From: Gymnopilus junonius
Lineage: Eukaryota; Basidiomycota; Agaricomycetes; Agaricales; Galerinaceae
Direction: 5' to 3'
Length of the DNA stretch: 64,000 nucleotides
Assembly: GCA_015501075.1 (NCBI GenBank)
Contig: JADNYJ010000040.1
Coordinates: 124,001-188,000 of the forward strand
This document shows, one piece after another, positions 38,195 to 48,904 of the stretch (position 1 is its first letter; every line of letters starts with the position of its first letter). The notes under the pieces are model-generated. The model was not told where the DNA came from and searched no databases. It was given only the letters and a program-made list of their open reading frames with translations. Made by a program: the position numbers and the translations under genes.

Positions 38195-38662
38195 CTATTC
38201 TGATGACGGTTCTGGCGGTGCCTCTCTGTGAATAATATTACTATATGTCAATAAAACAACCAATGTTCGAAAGTGGAGAATACTTATAATGTAAAGGACA
38301 TTGTTACACCTGCTTGGCATGAGCTTCTGAAACAGTGGGTGAGTAGAACGTACGTACCGAATAAAAACTTCTCCGAGTGCTCCATTTGACTTGCCGTCCT
38401 GATACTCCTCGGTGTTAGCAAGCTACAAAGATTTTTATTGAGCAAGCTGAATAGCTGACTCCGTAACCGGGAGCGCACCTGAAGATTCATGTACCCATCC
38501 GTAGAGACCAAGAAGCCTTTGTACTCGAGCCCCCATTTCAAGCGAACATAGACAGGCTTTCCTGTTAGCTCCTGTAGAAAGGGTTTGGGGTTCACAGGAT
38601 TGACCTACGAAGGAGATTAGTGGGTAGGCGGGACCGATCATCGAGAAACTTACAGTGGCCAT
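38195..38662 (-). CDS. SMX3: Small nuclear ribonucleoprotein F (SmF)
   Basis: Sm-ring subunit of the spliceosomal U1, U2, U4 and U5 snRNPs. It starts MAT, then an intron, then [20 protein letters not shown]. The Sm1 motif is [21 protein letters not shown], and the second part reads [20 protein letters not shown]. Sm2 follows with IRCNNVLYI. The last exon is short and acidic (ending PPEPSSE at a TAG at 38197-38195). The acceptor of the last intron could be either of two AGs two bases apart. A small intron-rich gene, head-to-head with NC2-beta. Confidence 0.9.
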
Positions 38663-38756
38663 GGTGGTTGAAATGGAACACGTGTGACAATGAAGTCCGT
38701 GACTACTTAGCTCAACGCTTTCACCGTCAGTCTCTCTTTCCATCTATTCTCTCGAC
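38663..38756. promoter_or_regulatory. Divergent promoter region, SmF / NC2-beta
   Basis: Only about 94 bp lie between the two start codons, the shortest shared promoter in this window. Confidence 0.5.
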
Positions 38757-39428
38757 ATGTCCGACCACGAAGGCCATTCAGGAGGAGGACCACCCGGAGA
38801 TGACGACCTTTCCTTACCAAAGGCTACCGTCGCCAAAATGATTTCTGGTGCGCATGCAATTTGCCGTTTGTATGCCCTTCGTTCATCAATTTCTCTCGGC
38901 ATCTGCAACAGAGTTATTGCCCAACGACGTGGTGTGCGCCAAAGAGACGCGTGATCTCGTCATAGAATGTTGTGTAGGTGAACACTAGTGATAATTCTTT
39001 CTTGGCATCATTGATTTCTTACCCTTTATTCAGAATTCATCCACTTGATATCGTCAGAAGCGAATGAAATATGTGAACAAGAGAACAAGAAAACTATAGC
39101 TCCTGAACACATTATTTCTGCCCTAACAGTTTGAACATCTTTGACATCTATTTAATATGCAGCTAATGCGTCTCTCAGCGCCTCGGATTCACAACCTTCG
39201 CACCAGAAGTTGAAAGTGTACTAAAGGATCACAAACAACAGCAGAAGGTAGAGTCTAATGCCACCTTGGCATCTCGACTTTGATTAAACTTATATATACC
39301 TTTAATAGGACCGAGAGAAGAAGGTGTCCAAGTTCGAGCAATCTGGACTAACAGAAGCAGAATTATTGGCAAAGCAGGAAGAGCTCTTTGCGGCAAGCAG
39401 AGCCAAATTTCAGTCTGGGCAGCAGTGA
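38757..39428 (+). CDS. NCB2: Negative cofactor 2 beta (DR1)
   Basis: Histone-fold subunit of NC2, which binds TBP on promoter DNA and blocks TFIIA/TFIIB entry. It begins MSDHEGHSGGGPPGDDDLSL. The histone fold reads PKATVAKMISELLPNDVVCA, then KETRDLVIECCVEFIHLISS and ANEICEQENKKTIAPEHIIS. After that LGFTTFAPEVESVLKDHKQQ leads to a Gln/Lys-rich C-terminus ending AKFQSGQQ. It is split by four or so short introns; the VEFIH and SELLP joins are clean. The C-terminal end is convergent with the MAK32-like gene, 76 bp apart. Confidence 0.93.
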
Positions 39429-39504
39429 AGGTAATGATGTGTTGCATTTATATTTATTCCTGGAACGACTTTTATTGATACGTACATGTATAAATCTAAT
39501 TCGG

Positions 39505-40898
39505 TTACTTTTCATTTCTTTGTTGTAATATTTCCAATCTTTTAAGGGGTTCATCTCCATTCCATAATTCAGTTCCTGAAGGAGCGCGAGTTAGTGAAGG
39601 TAGACCTTCTTGTTCGATGATGAATGACGATGAAATGGTCGCATAAAGAGTTGCTAGGCAAAGAAGGAAAAGAAATTACTTTCAGGCGTCATTTCGAACC
39701 CAAAGAATCCTGACCTTGGAAAAGGTCCCCCGAAAGTACGAGACCAGCTGCCAAACCTCCAAGAAATGCGTTACCTGCTCCTGTTCCATTCTCAGGTTTC
39801 AGATTGTCCAGAAAGGGCGACAATGTATTACCTGTGACGTCCACTATCTTGTCGCCATCTTTGGCAGTCCAGAAAGCAGTCACCCAGGTACCCTGTGTAT
39901 CGCGAGATTTGAGATATACACCCATGGCGCCGCTTCTAATAACGACCCAGCCAGAACCCTCGTCGCCGACCCCAAAGCCCAGGAATCTATCTGCTGCATT
40001 TTCGATTGAATTCTTCGTTGAGGGAAGAGGAGTCGAGAGGAGGGACAACGCCTCTTCTGCATTGGGGCTGGCAAAAGTATAGAGGACTTGTTAGGTTGAA
40101 GGCCAAAGGGTCGCAAGCAATCATATTCTCCTTTCACCTCAATATTGAAATTAACGGAAGTACCTTTTTTAGCGCAGGTAGTTCCTCGGGAACGCAGCGA
40201 TCCTGCAATTGAGCTCAATGAGTCGCAAAAAATGCAAAGACAAGGACGAAGTACCGGGATGGGCTCGTATATGGTAATTGGTTTCCAACCTTCCTCTACC
40301 TCCGACATAATGGCCGACGCTCGCCCTGGTGAGCATATAAAGTGCAAAATTTTCGGCCTTGCAAGCTCTGTCCCTGTAATATCTTTCGGCGTCAGGCGTA
40401 TGCGAGGAGTCTTGTACTCAAAACTAGTTAATCCTTGGTGATGAATTCCGACACGCGCAACCCTGAGAAACCTACCCACGAAGCTCTCCTCGATAAGAGT
40501 TGATTGCTCGAGTTGTTCCGCAGTGAGGCTGATCTCTGAACATCCACATTTCATTTCCGTACCGGAGGAGCCTCTCGTGTATTGAGTTTGGAAAGTCAGT
40601 GCCCTTGTCCACGATCATCCCTATCTGCGGTGGGGGCAGCCTATTTGAAATTCAAATAAGGAATGAAAGAACTAACAGGAAGACATATAGCCACCATATA
40701 CGAGCCCCGATAGCGGCGTAGGTACCACCGCCTCCAATCTACGAATAATCGAGGTCACAACAGAGCAGGATCGGTGTGAGGAACCCGGCTTCCCTGGGGT
40801 TCAAGTGTACGGCCAGTTGGTTGACCATCTTCATCCATGAACAGAAATTCGTCGATGATGAACATGCCTAGAGTGACGAAGGATTTGGATGGAGCCAT
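39505..40898 (-). CDS. MAK32-like PfkB-family protein
   Basis: Ribokinase-fold protein of the Mak32 group. It begins MAPSKSFVTLGMFIIDEFLF at 40898, with MDEDGQPTG and an IGGGGTYAAIGARIW block corresponding to the family's N-terminal GG motif. Later parts include PKILHFICSPGRASAIMSEV, RSGAMGVYLKSRDTQGTW and the C-terminal GTGAGNAFLGGLAAGL. In active PfkB sugar kinases the last motif is GAGD, with Asp as catalytic base; here it is GAGN. The final exon encodes ATLYATISSSFIIEQEGLPS and ends at a TAA at 39507-39505. In yeast MAK32 is needed for stability of the L-A virus toxin plasmid; the biochemical role is unknown. Confidence 0.8.
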
Positions 40899-41013
40899 GT
40901 TCGGTGAGGAAGTGAACAAAATCCGAGGCGGGAGATAAGATAATAGTACTTAATATCACATGACTTTAGCTCAGACTCTATCTTCCCCAACTCTCACTCA
41001 TCCCTCTATTCAG
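40899..41013. promoter_or_regulatory. Divergent promoter region, MAK32-like / PPTase
   Basis: 115 bp between the start codons of two divergent genes. No obvious TATA box. Confidence 0.45.
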
Positions 41014-42020
41014 ATGCAAGTTTGGGCAGTCATATACAATCAGTCCCTTTTTAAAGACCAAGTTGGTTTCACTGTTCGTTGGGATGTGTCAATTTGACCT
41101 GTTGTTCTGCAAGCTATATGAACGTGCCCTTTCTTCAGTCGATCCAGACAGTCAAGCGCGCATCAAGAAGTTTTATCACCGTGTAGATGCATGTCGTGAG
41201 CTCTGATTTGCGCCTACCAATCAATCTACATCTGAAGAACAAGCAAGGAACTCTAATAGGTCGTCTTCTGGTTAGATCTATGCTAAGGAAGCGAGGCGTT
41301 GCGCTGGACACCGTCGAGTTTGCAGCTACTTCGGCAGGAAAACCTTATATCGTGGGTCATCCTGCAAAAGGAAATACAGCTTATTGCTATCATTGACTCT
41401 TGTCATAATGGTGTAGACATCCCAAGGCATTGATGACCCCATTGCCTATAATATTACACACGACAACAATCTGGTTGCAATGGCCTTCGCGCAAGGGGTT
41501 CAGAATCCACCTGCATACAGTCTAGGAATAGACATCATGAAGATCAAGATTCCTGGCCGCGAGACCTTAAGTTCTTTCATCGATGTCGTCGGAGATCAGG
41601 TACGCATGGACTAAGTGCATTCAGGTTGTTCACTAAAGAAGCATCCAGTTGACCGAACTCGAGCATGGGTTATTGAAACCCGGGATACGGGATACGGAAC
41701 GGCTGCAAAGATTCTACTGGATGTGGACTCTAAAAGAAGCATACACCAAAGCACTTGGTTTGGGACTGGGTTTCGACTTCAAACGTGTAGAGTTTGACGT
41801 CGTTTCGAGGATTGTTCGAGTGGACGGGAAAATACCAGAGGGATGGAAGTTTAACATGTTTGCTTTATCTGATAACGGAGATCTATACCAGGGAGTTGTT
41901 GCCGAATTCGTCGGCGGTGTTACCACAGAGGTGGTTGATGAAAACCACCTTCCTGACTGGCTCACTGTCTATGATGCAGTTCCATTTGTCGAGGACACAT
42001 TGAGTGTATTGGAATTATAA
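41014..42020 (+). CDS. 4'-phosphopantetheinyl transferase
   Basis: Sfp/AASDHPPT-type enzyme that moves the phosphopantetheine arm of CoA onto carrier-protein serines, activating the lysine-pathway aminoadipate reductase and PKS/NRPS enzymes. It starts MQVWAVIYNQSLFKDQ, and an intron leads to LYERALSSVDPDSQARIKKF. Motifs: GRLLVRSMLRKRG, FAATSAGKPYI, the NITHDNN substrate motif, LGIDIMKI (Mg-binding Asp) and the signature WTLKEAYTKALGLGLG (WxxKEAxxK). It ends DTLSVLEL at a TAA at 42018-42020. Convergent with RPC6, only 47 bp apart. Confidence 0.92.
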
Positions 42021-42067
42021 TGTGGAAATAAGTAACATCCTTTCCAAGTGACTCACGTCCGTCAGTG

Positions 42068-43801
42068 TCATGTGTCTTCCATATTTTCCACTGTGCCCTT
42101 CGTCAACCAATCCCCATAATAGACACAGTGCTGAGGGTTCACCGGACCACCTTCTTTGCAAAACTCGAAGGAAGGACACAGCCCGCAAGGAGCTTCTGTT
42201 AAACTCAGTGCGGTGGAAGCCTTTTTTATTGCACGATAAACGGAGCCTCCAGAGCTGGTGTCAAATTCATCGAATGCCATGGCAGGTGACCTGGAGCGCT
42301 TGATCGATTTAGATTTTCTACGAGGAGCATCAGACTCTGAGTCTGATGAAGAGTCACTTTCAGAAAAAGCCTGTTTCTTCTTTTTCTTGTCTTTTGTGCG
42401 ACGTCGATCCTCTTCATCGGAGGAGCTTTCAGAGTCGGATGAGCGAGACCTTTTCTTCTTCTTAATCTTCTTCACAGCTTCGTCGGACTCAGACTCGGAA
42501 TGGGCTGCAGACTTTGCACGTTTTTTCTTTTTCGACTTCTTCCTTTTGGAATCGCCTTCTGATTCGTCGCTTTCATCATCCGAAATGGCACGCTTTTTTC
42601 GTTTCCTTCTTGAGCGAGAATTATCGTCATCAGACTCATCGAATTTTTTCTTTCTTTTCTTCTTCAAAAAATTTTCGTCAGATTCATCATCATCTGGGAT
42701 GGCATCTGTGTTCCACAAGGCTGAACCAAATGCAGGTATCTTAAAGAGTATTATAATCAACAGGGAAATTAAACAATAGAAATGAGTGTGCAACACCTTT
42801 TCGATTTTACCATCCAAGATGAGAACATTCAGGAGCATTTCAACATGTTCGACGCTCAAATCGGTTTCCGTGAGCCTAGCTTTCCTGAGAGAATGCCTGA
42901 TGCTTTCAGCAGTAGGGTATTGTGGAGCATTTGATATTGGATAAAGTACTCCTTCTGGACCATTTCGACGTTTTGGAAAACTCTGAAGAAGAATCAGGAA
43001 ATCATTAGAACTTGTCTGGCGCAAGACACAGAGCTGACGCACGATATCGCTGATTAACTTATAGCAAGCGTCCATCAAATGTTTGATAAATTCGGTATCT
43101 AGTTCATTGTCTGTATACCAAGGACCACCAGTCAATGAAATTGAGGGCTCGAGGCTAGCCAGCATATATATTTTCCGTGTGATATGCTGTTTGCAAACAT
43201 GAGATGGGTTGATACGCACAGGAACTCTATTAGCTTACTTGCACACTGGGAACTCGTTTAATCAAGTTTTTTTGAGTCAATGTTTTCAGACATCGATCGA
43301 TTACAGTTTGATGTAGACTGGTCTTCGCCTTGAGATGTTTTGTCCAAATGCCTGTGAAACGAAAGTTAGAAATAAGAAAGCGGACCACAGAATTCCAACG
43401 CACCTTCATTTCCCGCACTTTTAATGTGACTCAAGACAAGATTTTCTTCCCCGCTCAAGCCCTTCGTGCTGAAATTGAAACCATGAATATATATATAGAA
43501 CTTGATAGATAATATAAGCACTCACGCGACGATCTCCTCCTTGCTAACAGCTCTAAAAGAAACTTGGCCTGAAGAGGTTGTCATACCCTTGAGCAGGCCA
43601 ACTGCCAAGAGGAAATTAAGTGCATTTTGTCGAGCATTGGGGTCGGGTATGATGGATTCAGCTTGTTTAGCCGTGATTTCCTGCTCCTCTTATTCATATC
43701 CCAGAGTAATGTAGAGCAAGAACTGCACATACTTTTTTGGGCGCTGCAAGAGCCGCTTGATGCAAGCGACTCTCCAACTCGTTTGGCGGCCGTTTGCTCA
43801 T
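42068..43801 (-). CDS. RPC6: DNA-directed RNA polymerase III subunit RPC6 (Rpc34)
   Basis: Winged-helix subunit of the Pol III RPC3-6-7 heterotrimer, which contacts TFIIIB and helps open promoters. It starts MSKRPPNELESRLHQAALAA. The first winged helix includes ARQNALNFLLAVGLLKGMTT, and the second IWTKHLKAKTSLHQTVIDRC, then KTLTQKNLIKRVPSVQ. Next come ASLEPSISLTGGPWYTDNEL and the third WH region, YPTAESIRHSLRKARLTE. The C-terminus has the Cys ligands of the Fe-S cluster in PCGLCPSFEFCKEGGPV and QHCVYYGDWL. Between these lies a long insert of about 140 residues of Lys/Arg and Ser/Asp/Glu repeats (about 42280-42700). Confidence 0.93.
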
Positions 43802-43902
43802 GACACTGGTCAGAGTCACTGTGAGTCTCCAGAAGAGTATTGGAGTGACAATCGACACTCAGTAGTAACGCCACGGGATTTGCTAAAGAGGCGTCACAAA
43901 CA

Positions 43903-44415
43903 CTAACTTGATGGATTCTCATTCGAGTCGTCGACAGCATTCGACTTTCGTCCGACAACTCCCACAACAGCCAGGCTCCGATACTTATCTCTCCACTTGA
44001 CAGCTGACGACGCCCTTGATTCGGAGGCAATAATCAAATTCAGAAATTCGTCTTTGGACCATGCAACGCTGACGACATCCCGGAGGACATGTGCCCCTCG
44101 CATGGCCACGACCTTGGCACGACCCCTGCCTCAGAATCAAAAGTGCATTGTTAAGCTGTCAGTCTGTCAATGCCACATTGCGCTAGTATTAGGAAACTTA
44201 AAAAGTCTGTTCGGCCTTCTGTCTCTCTTTTTCATTGCTTCTCCGCGGATAGGATTTAAGCATTTACTTATGCGACCTGTATTTACCGGAATAGAGGTCC
44301 TCCTGCCAGCTGAAATGTCGGCATTTATCTTCTCGACTGTTTCATGTCTTACGGAATTCGTTCGGACGCTTTGCTCGCTTTCTCTACGCTGCACTTGTCG
44401 AGTCGCCACGGCCAT
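43903..44415 (-). CDS. Small basic protein, unknown function
   Basis: Two exons, from ATG 44415, joined GT-AG so that ...SIPVNTG continues RGRAKVVAMRGAHVLRD. The N-terminal part is charged (MAVATRQVQRRESEQSVRTN). The second contains VVSVAWSKDEFLNLIIASES and VKWRDKYRSLAVVGVVG, and stops at a TAG at 43905-43903. The product is about 120 aa. I recognise no family. The gene lies about 100 bp upstream of RPC6 on the same strand and could be a separate small gene or a misread. Support is the continuous frame and plausible splice sites only. Confidence 0.45.
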
Positions 44416-44691
44416 CAGGAAGCCTTTTCGAATTCCAATCTCAACGTCATCCCTAATTCACGATTTGCAGGATCTATGGCAAGAACATGATGAAAAATTT
44501 GCACACTACGAAATACAGTGTACACATTATTATGGCTACAAGTCATTTAACTATACAGTAATTTGCAATTAGTATGGGGGAATATGATAATTTTAGAGGG
44601 AAATGTGATCTACACGACATTTCTAAGGCATTAACGTCGAATTGTCTGGAATCTAGGTTGTATGTGATAGTGAATTGCAAGGGCACTTCCT

Positions 44692-45747
44692 TCAATATGT
44701 GTAGGAGAAATCGGAATAGAGATCGTCTAAAAATGTACCGTTGGTTAGAAGTTGGTTAGGAGGAACGAATGCCGAATTGAATGCTTCAGATTGCCAAACC
44801 CGTCCTTGATCATGGAAACTTTTCTTGGAAGAGACCCAATGGAGGCCCCATATCTCGCAGCTCTGCAGATCAGGAAGTGACGTTAGGGCGTCTGCAATGT
44901 TTGCAAAATACATCTATGAAATCATGTGAGAAAGGGCAGGTGGGAGCCAATATATTGGGCTTACAGTCTCGGGAGCATCCGAGAAATTATATGTCGTTAC
45001 GATCCTGAGGTGGACTAGATGCTCCATGCATCGGGTCAAGGTGCCAATTAGGGAGACGGAATGAGAACTCGTCGCGGCAGCTAGGACAGTGACGGCTGCC
45101 GTCGACTTCGCAAGGCTCTCAGCGAGTTCTTCTGTCAAATCCCCTGAGTTAAGGTGGATATGCTCGACAGGACGTCCGGGTACAATGCGTTGAGCGGCTT
45201 GGGCTGATCCGGTGAACTGAGTGAGACGCGGTAAAGCGCCAGGACAAAGTTCAGCAAGTGAGAAGGAAGGTGAATTATGCAATGAGTCAAGGTCAAGCTC
45301 TACAAGCGCGTGGACCTTGTTCAAGAAATGGGCAACATTATTGTCCAGGGGGAAGGAGGAGGCAAAGCGCCGTAGGCGGTGGTAGGTGGAATCGTCTCGC
45401 GTGCGTATTATCCAACTGGCTCCTTGGTCGACCGAGATGTCCAGAGAGGTGAGCCCCGACATGTTGGACAAAGCAGTGGCGAGAAGGCGATAAAATGCAT
45501 TAAGCAGGTTGGAGAAAGGACGCAGCCTGATGACGAAGGTCCTGACATGTCGGGCAATATGGGGGTTTCTTGCAAGGGTGAAGACACAGGATAGATTCCT
45601 GTTGTCTACGTAAATATTCCTGTAGAGGTGGTACTGGGCGACATGACAAAAACGAGAGTTGGAAATTGCAAGAGAGGGCAAGTGGGCTGGTAGGAGATGG
45701 AGAGAAATGTTGTCCAAGAGCTCTGGAGGCAAGAGGAGGACGGACAT
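44692..45747 (-). CDS. F-box protein
   Basis: Exons 45747-44965 and 44913-44692 give about 334 aa. The N-terminus MSVLLLPPELLDNISLHLLP, then ISNSRFCHVAQYHLYRNIYV, is a typical fungal F-box helix set, expected to bind Skp1 in an SCF ubiquitin ligase. The remainder has leucine-rich-repeat-like segments (VRTFVIRLRPF, LTSLDISVDQ, LVELDLDSLHN) that would bind the substrate. The 51-nt intron (GTAAGC...CATAG) extends the protein beyond the first frame's stop to a second exon starting MYFANIADALTSLPDL. F-box genes are strongly expanded in agaricomycetes. Confidence 0.8.
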
Positions 45748-45991
45748 GGTAGTGGGTTACAAAGGGAAAGAGGTGAGTAGCAAGGGACTTAAATATGAGG
45801 AATAGAAAAAAAAATGATCGCCGTGTGGTCAACGTGTGAAGATGGTGTTGAAACGGAAGGGCAAGGGTTGACTGTGTCGACATTGAAATGTGAGAGCATG
45901 AGGCCAATCGATTCGATTTCAGGGTCACATCAGGGTCATTGTCCAGTAAAAGCAATATTAGCCTTTTTCTCTCTTGTTCTTTCCCAATTCC

Positions 45992-48740
45992 ATGTTCTGT
46001 CGTCTCCTCAGGTCGACTCATCCTCCAGCTCGCTCCCTATTCCCCGATGCTCTCGCAAGGCAGTATTCTAAGCTCCCATCGGCCCTCTCTGGTCAGCATC
46101 CCGACTTTCTCGACATTTACTTCAGTTGTCATCTCCTTCTTCAGCTCCTTACCCGAGCCGCACCCACACATGCGGCTCTTTGTCTGCTAGCGATGCTGGC
46201 TTGAAAGTTATTTTAATGGGCTGGATTCTTCCCGAGCGGTGATTAACAGCTAGTTCCCCATTTATCCCTCTCTTCCAGCTCATTTGCTTTCTGTTTCAAG
46301 CAAGATGAAGACTATAAACAAATCCTTTTACCATCTCAAGGACTCATTCGGCATGACTCAGCTCCTCGTGGACCATGTTCACGGCGATTGCTGGGCAGAG
46401 CTTTCTCAAATACCCGTGGAATCTACCGTCCTAATCGAGGGCACCGTCCTGCTGCGGCCTGTCGAAGCTAGGAAACCTGTCAGTCTTTTTACAGACCACA
46501 AATAGACCTGGAATCGAAACTGACGTCAAACACAAAGGGAAATACCGGCACGATCGATGTCAACGTCGAGAAGGTCACTCTTCTTAACCCGGCAGATGAA
46601 AATTTGCCATTTTTACCATCAAATACCCATAATTTGGCAAGTTTCTCTGGTCTCCCTTCCCTTGGGCACTAATTCAATTCACTATCCTTATCTAGCCGAA
46701 CGATGAAGTACGAGCAAGGTATCGATATTTAGATTTGCGTCGAACTGCACTTTCGGAAAATATCAAAAAACGGAGTAGGGTTACTCACATTATTCGAAAT
46801 GTACTTCATGAAGAAGGTTCTGCCGCATCGTTCAATGCTATTTCTGTCTTTACTGACTTGGTAACAGGATTCACTGAGGTCGAAACTCCAGTTCTTTTGA
46901 GGTCATCACCTGAGGGTGCACGAGAGTTTCTCGTTCCTGCTCGTTCTCTCTCGACTCTGAACGGCGTTGCGACGTCACCGGTGTTCTACGCGCTATCGCA
47001 GTCTCCTCAACAGCCTAAGCAATTGCTCATTTGCTCTGGCGGAGTAGATAAATATTTTCAGATCGCCAAATGTTTCAGAGACGAAGACGGTCGTAAGGAC
47101 CGGCAGCCAGAGTTTACTCAGGTCGATCTGGAAATGGCCTTTGTTTCATGGGGAAAGAACCAGGAGCTCAATTCCGCCGTAAACCTGACTGCTGGAGAAT
47201 CGGTGGGTGTGAAGTTCGAGACGTCGTTGAAGAGTTAGTGCGGAAAATCTGGAAAGAAATCGAAGGTGTACAGCTGCCTGCAACTTTCGATGTTATGACC
47301 TACCACGAAGCAATGACACGAGTAAGCGACAACAACTCCAGTCTTACTTACTTCAGCTCAATGCATTGTCTTACTATTATATTATAGTTCGGATCTGACA
47401 AGCCGGATACACGGTTTGGGCTCGAGGTCTGTGAGATGCTTAAGTTCTTCTATTGTTTAGGTCCAAACCATCTCTACCGTTCAGATCATCAATATCAGCG
47501 ATTTTTTGTCTATCAGTTACCCATCGGACTTCGTCCTCGAATGTATAGTAGTTCGCAAGTCTAGCGATCCTGGCTTCATAAAGTCTTCAAAAGCCTTGGA
47601 ACCTGAGGGAAATACAGTGAGCTAATACCCACGGCCATCCAAGTATGCAGCATTAACAGAAAGGAAAACCCAGGAACGTATTGCCCTTACAGAAAGCACT
47701 CGCGCAACATGGCTTCTAGGAAGCAGGTCTGCTTCTCACGTATATCCAGATTTATCTCCCACGGACCAGACAACAGTGAACAAAGCTTTGAACTTGAAGG
47801 CTGGAGACGACATATGGCTCAGCTGCAGGCCGCGAAATCCGACGGTAAGTTTCGGCTCGTGTTGCCCGTGTAGCTTGTTTTAACATTAAGACTTTTGATA
47901 AGGGTGGTTCCACAGCGCTCGGTAGGGCAAGGCTGCAGATCTTCGATCTGGCCCAAAATCGGGGTTCGTTTTTGCTAACCAAAGTTGCCTTAAGAAACTC
48001 ATACCTTTTTGCAGGAGAGTTTATTGTAACTAAAGATCCACACTTCCTGTGGATTACAGAGTTTCCTCTTTTCACTCGAGATGATGTGGATAAGGACCAT
48101 CTAGCGCATGGCCGATGGAGTAGCTCTCATCATCCTTTTACAGCACCGATGTGGCAAGACATTGATGCATTGTATCGAGGGGAAGTTGAGAAGGTCTGGG
48201 CTTTTCATCACGCTTGGTGGTATGTTTATTCATTAGTCCCTTTTTCCACTTCATTTTCAAAAAGGTCCGCGGACAACACTACGATCTGGTATTGAATGGA
48301 GTAGAAATTGGAGGAGGTTCAGTCCGTGTCCATGATGCTGCTATGCAAGAATACATCTTCACTAACGTATTGGGGGTAGGATTGATTTTTGATCATTTTA
48401 TTGTCACCCTGTCTAATTAACTGTCCAGCTGACCGAAGAAGAGAGACTGCCATTCAGGCAACTTGTTCATGCCCTTCAATGCGGAGCCCCGCCTCATGGG
48501 GGTATAGCCCTAGGCACGCACTTTCTATCAGTATTTCCGTTCAACGACTTTCCCATTGACCCTTGCCACTGACCAGGTCTAGATCGCATCATGGCAATTC
48601 TTTGCAAGACACAATCTATACGCGACGTTATTGCCTTCCCGAAGACCGCTTCAGGCACTGATCTACTATTCAAGAGCCCAGCGGGAGTTAAAGACCAAGT
48701 CCTGGCGGAATATGGTATACAGCCGAAGGTGAATCCCTGA
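45992..48740 (+). CDS. MSD1: Aspartyl-tRNA synthetase, mitochondrial
   Basis: Class II bacterial-type AspRS that charges mitochondrial tRNA-Asp. The first exon is a presequence, [20 protein letters not shown]. Splicing leads to [20 protein letters not shown], the bacterial-type N-terminal OB-fold start, then [20 protein letters not shown]. Motif 1 is RYLDLRR; motif 2 begins [20 protein letters not shown] and continues to [20 protein letters not shown]. Then come [20 protein letters not shown] and a C-terminal motif 3 region ([10 protein letters not shown]). Several small introns interrupt the frame. It ends IQPKVNP at a TGA at 48738-48740. Confidence 0.92.
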
Positions 48741-48904
48741 TACCGCGGCTGAACCTAATTTAAATGCAATGTAATGTCCGCTGGATAAGTAGAAAGAGAT
48801 AAGATCAATGCGTGATAGACATAGCTATGGCGGAAGATAGGCTGGCGTCCATGACTATAGTAGAACTAATGTAAAACTACAAAAATATAATAAGAACGAT
48901 CAAG

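Noticed and set aside
42258..42779. Open frame of 174 codons antisense to RPC6, rich in Ser, Phe and Asp
   Set aside because: It is the mirror of the Lys/Ser/Glu repeats on the other strand, with no start context or family features.
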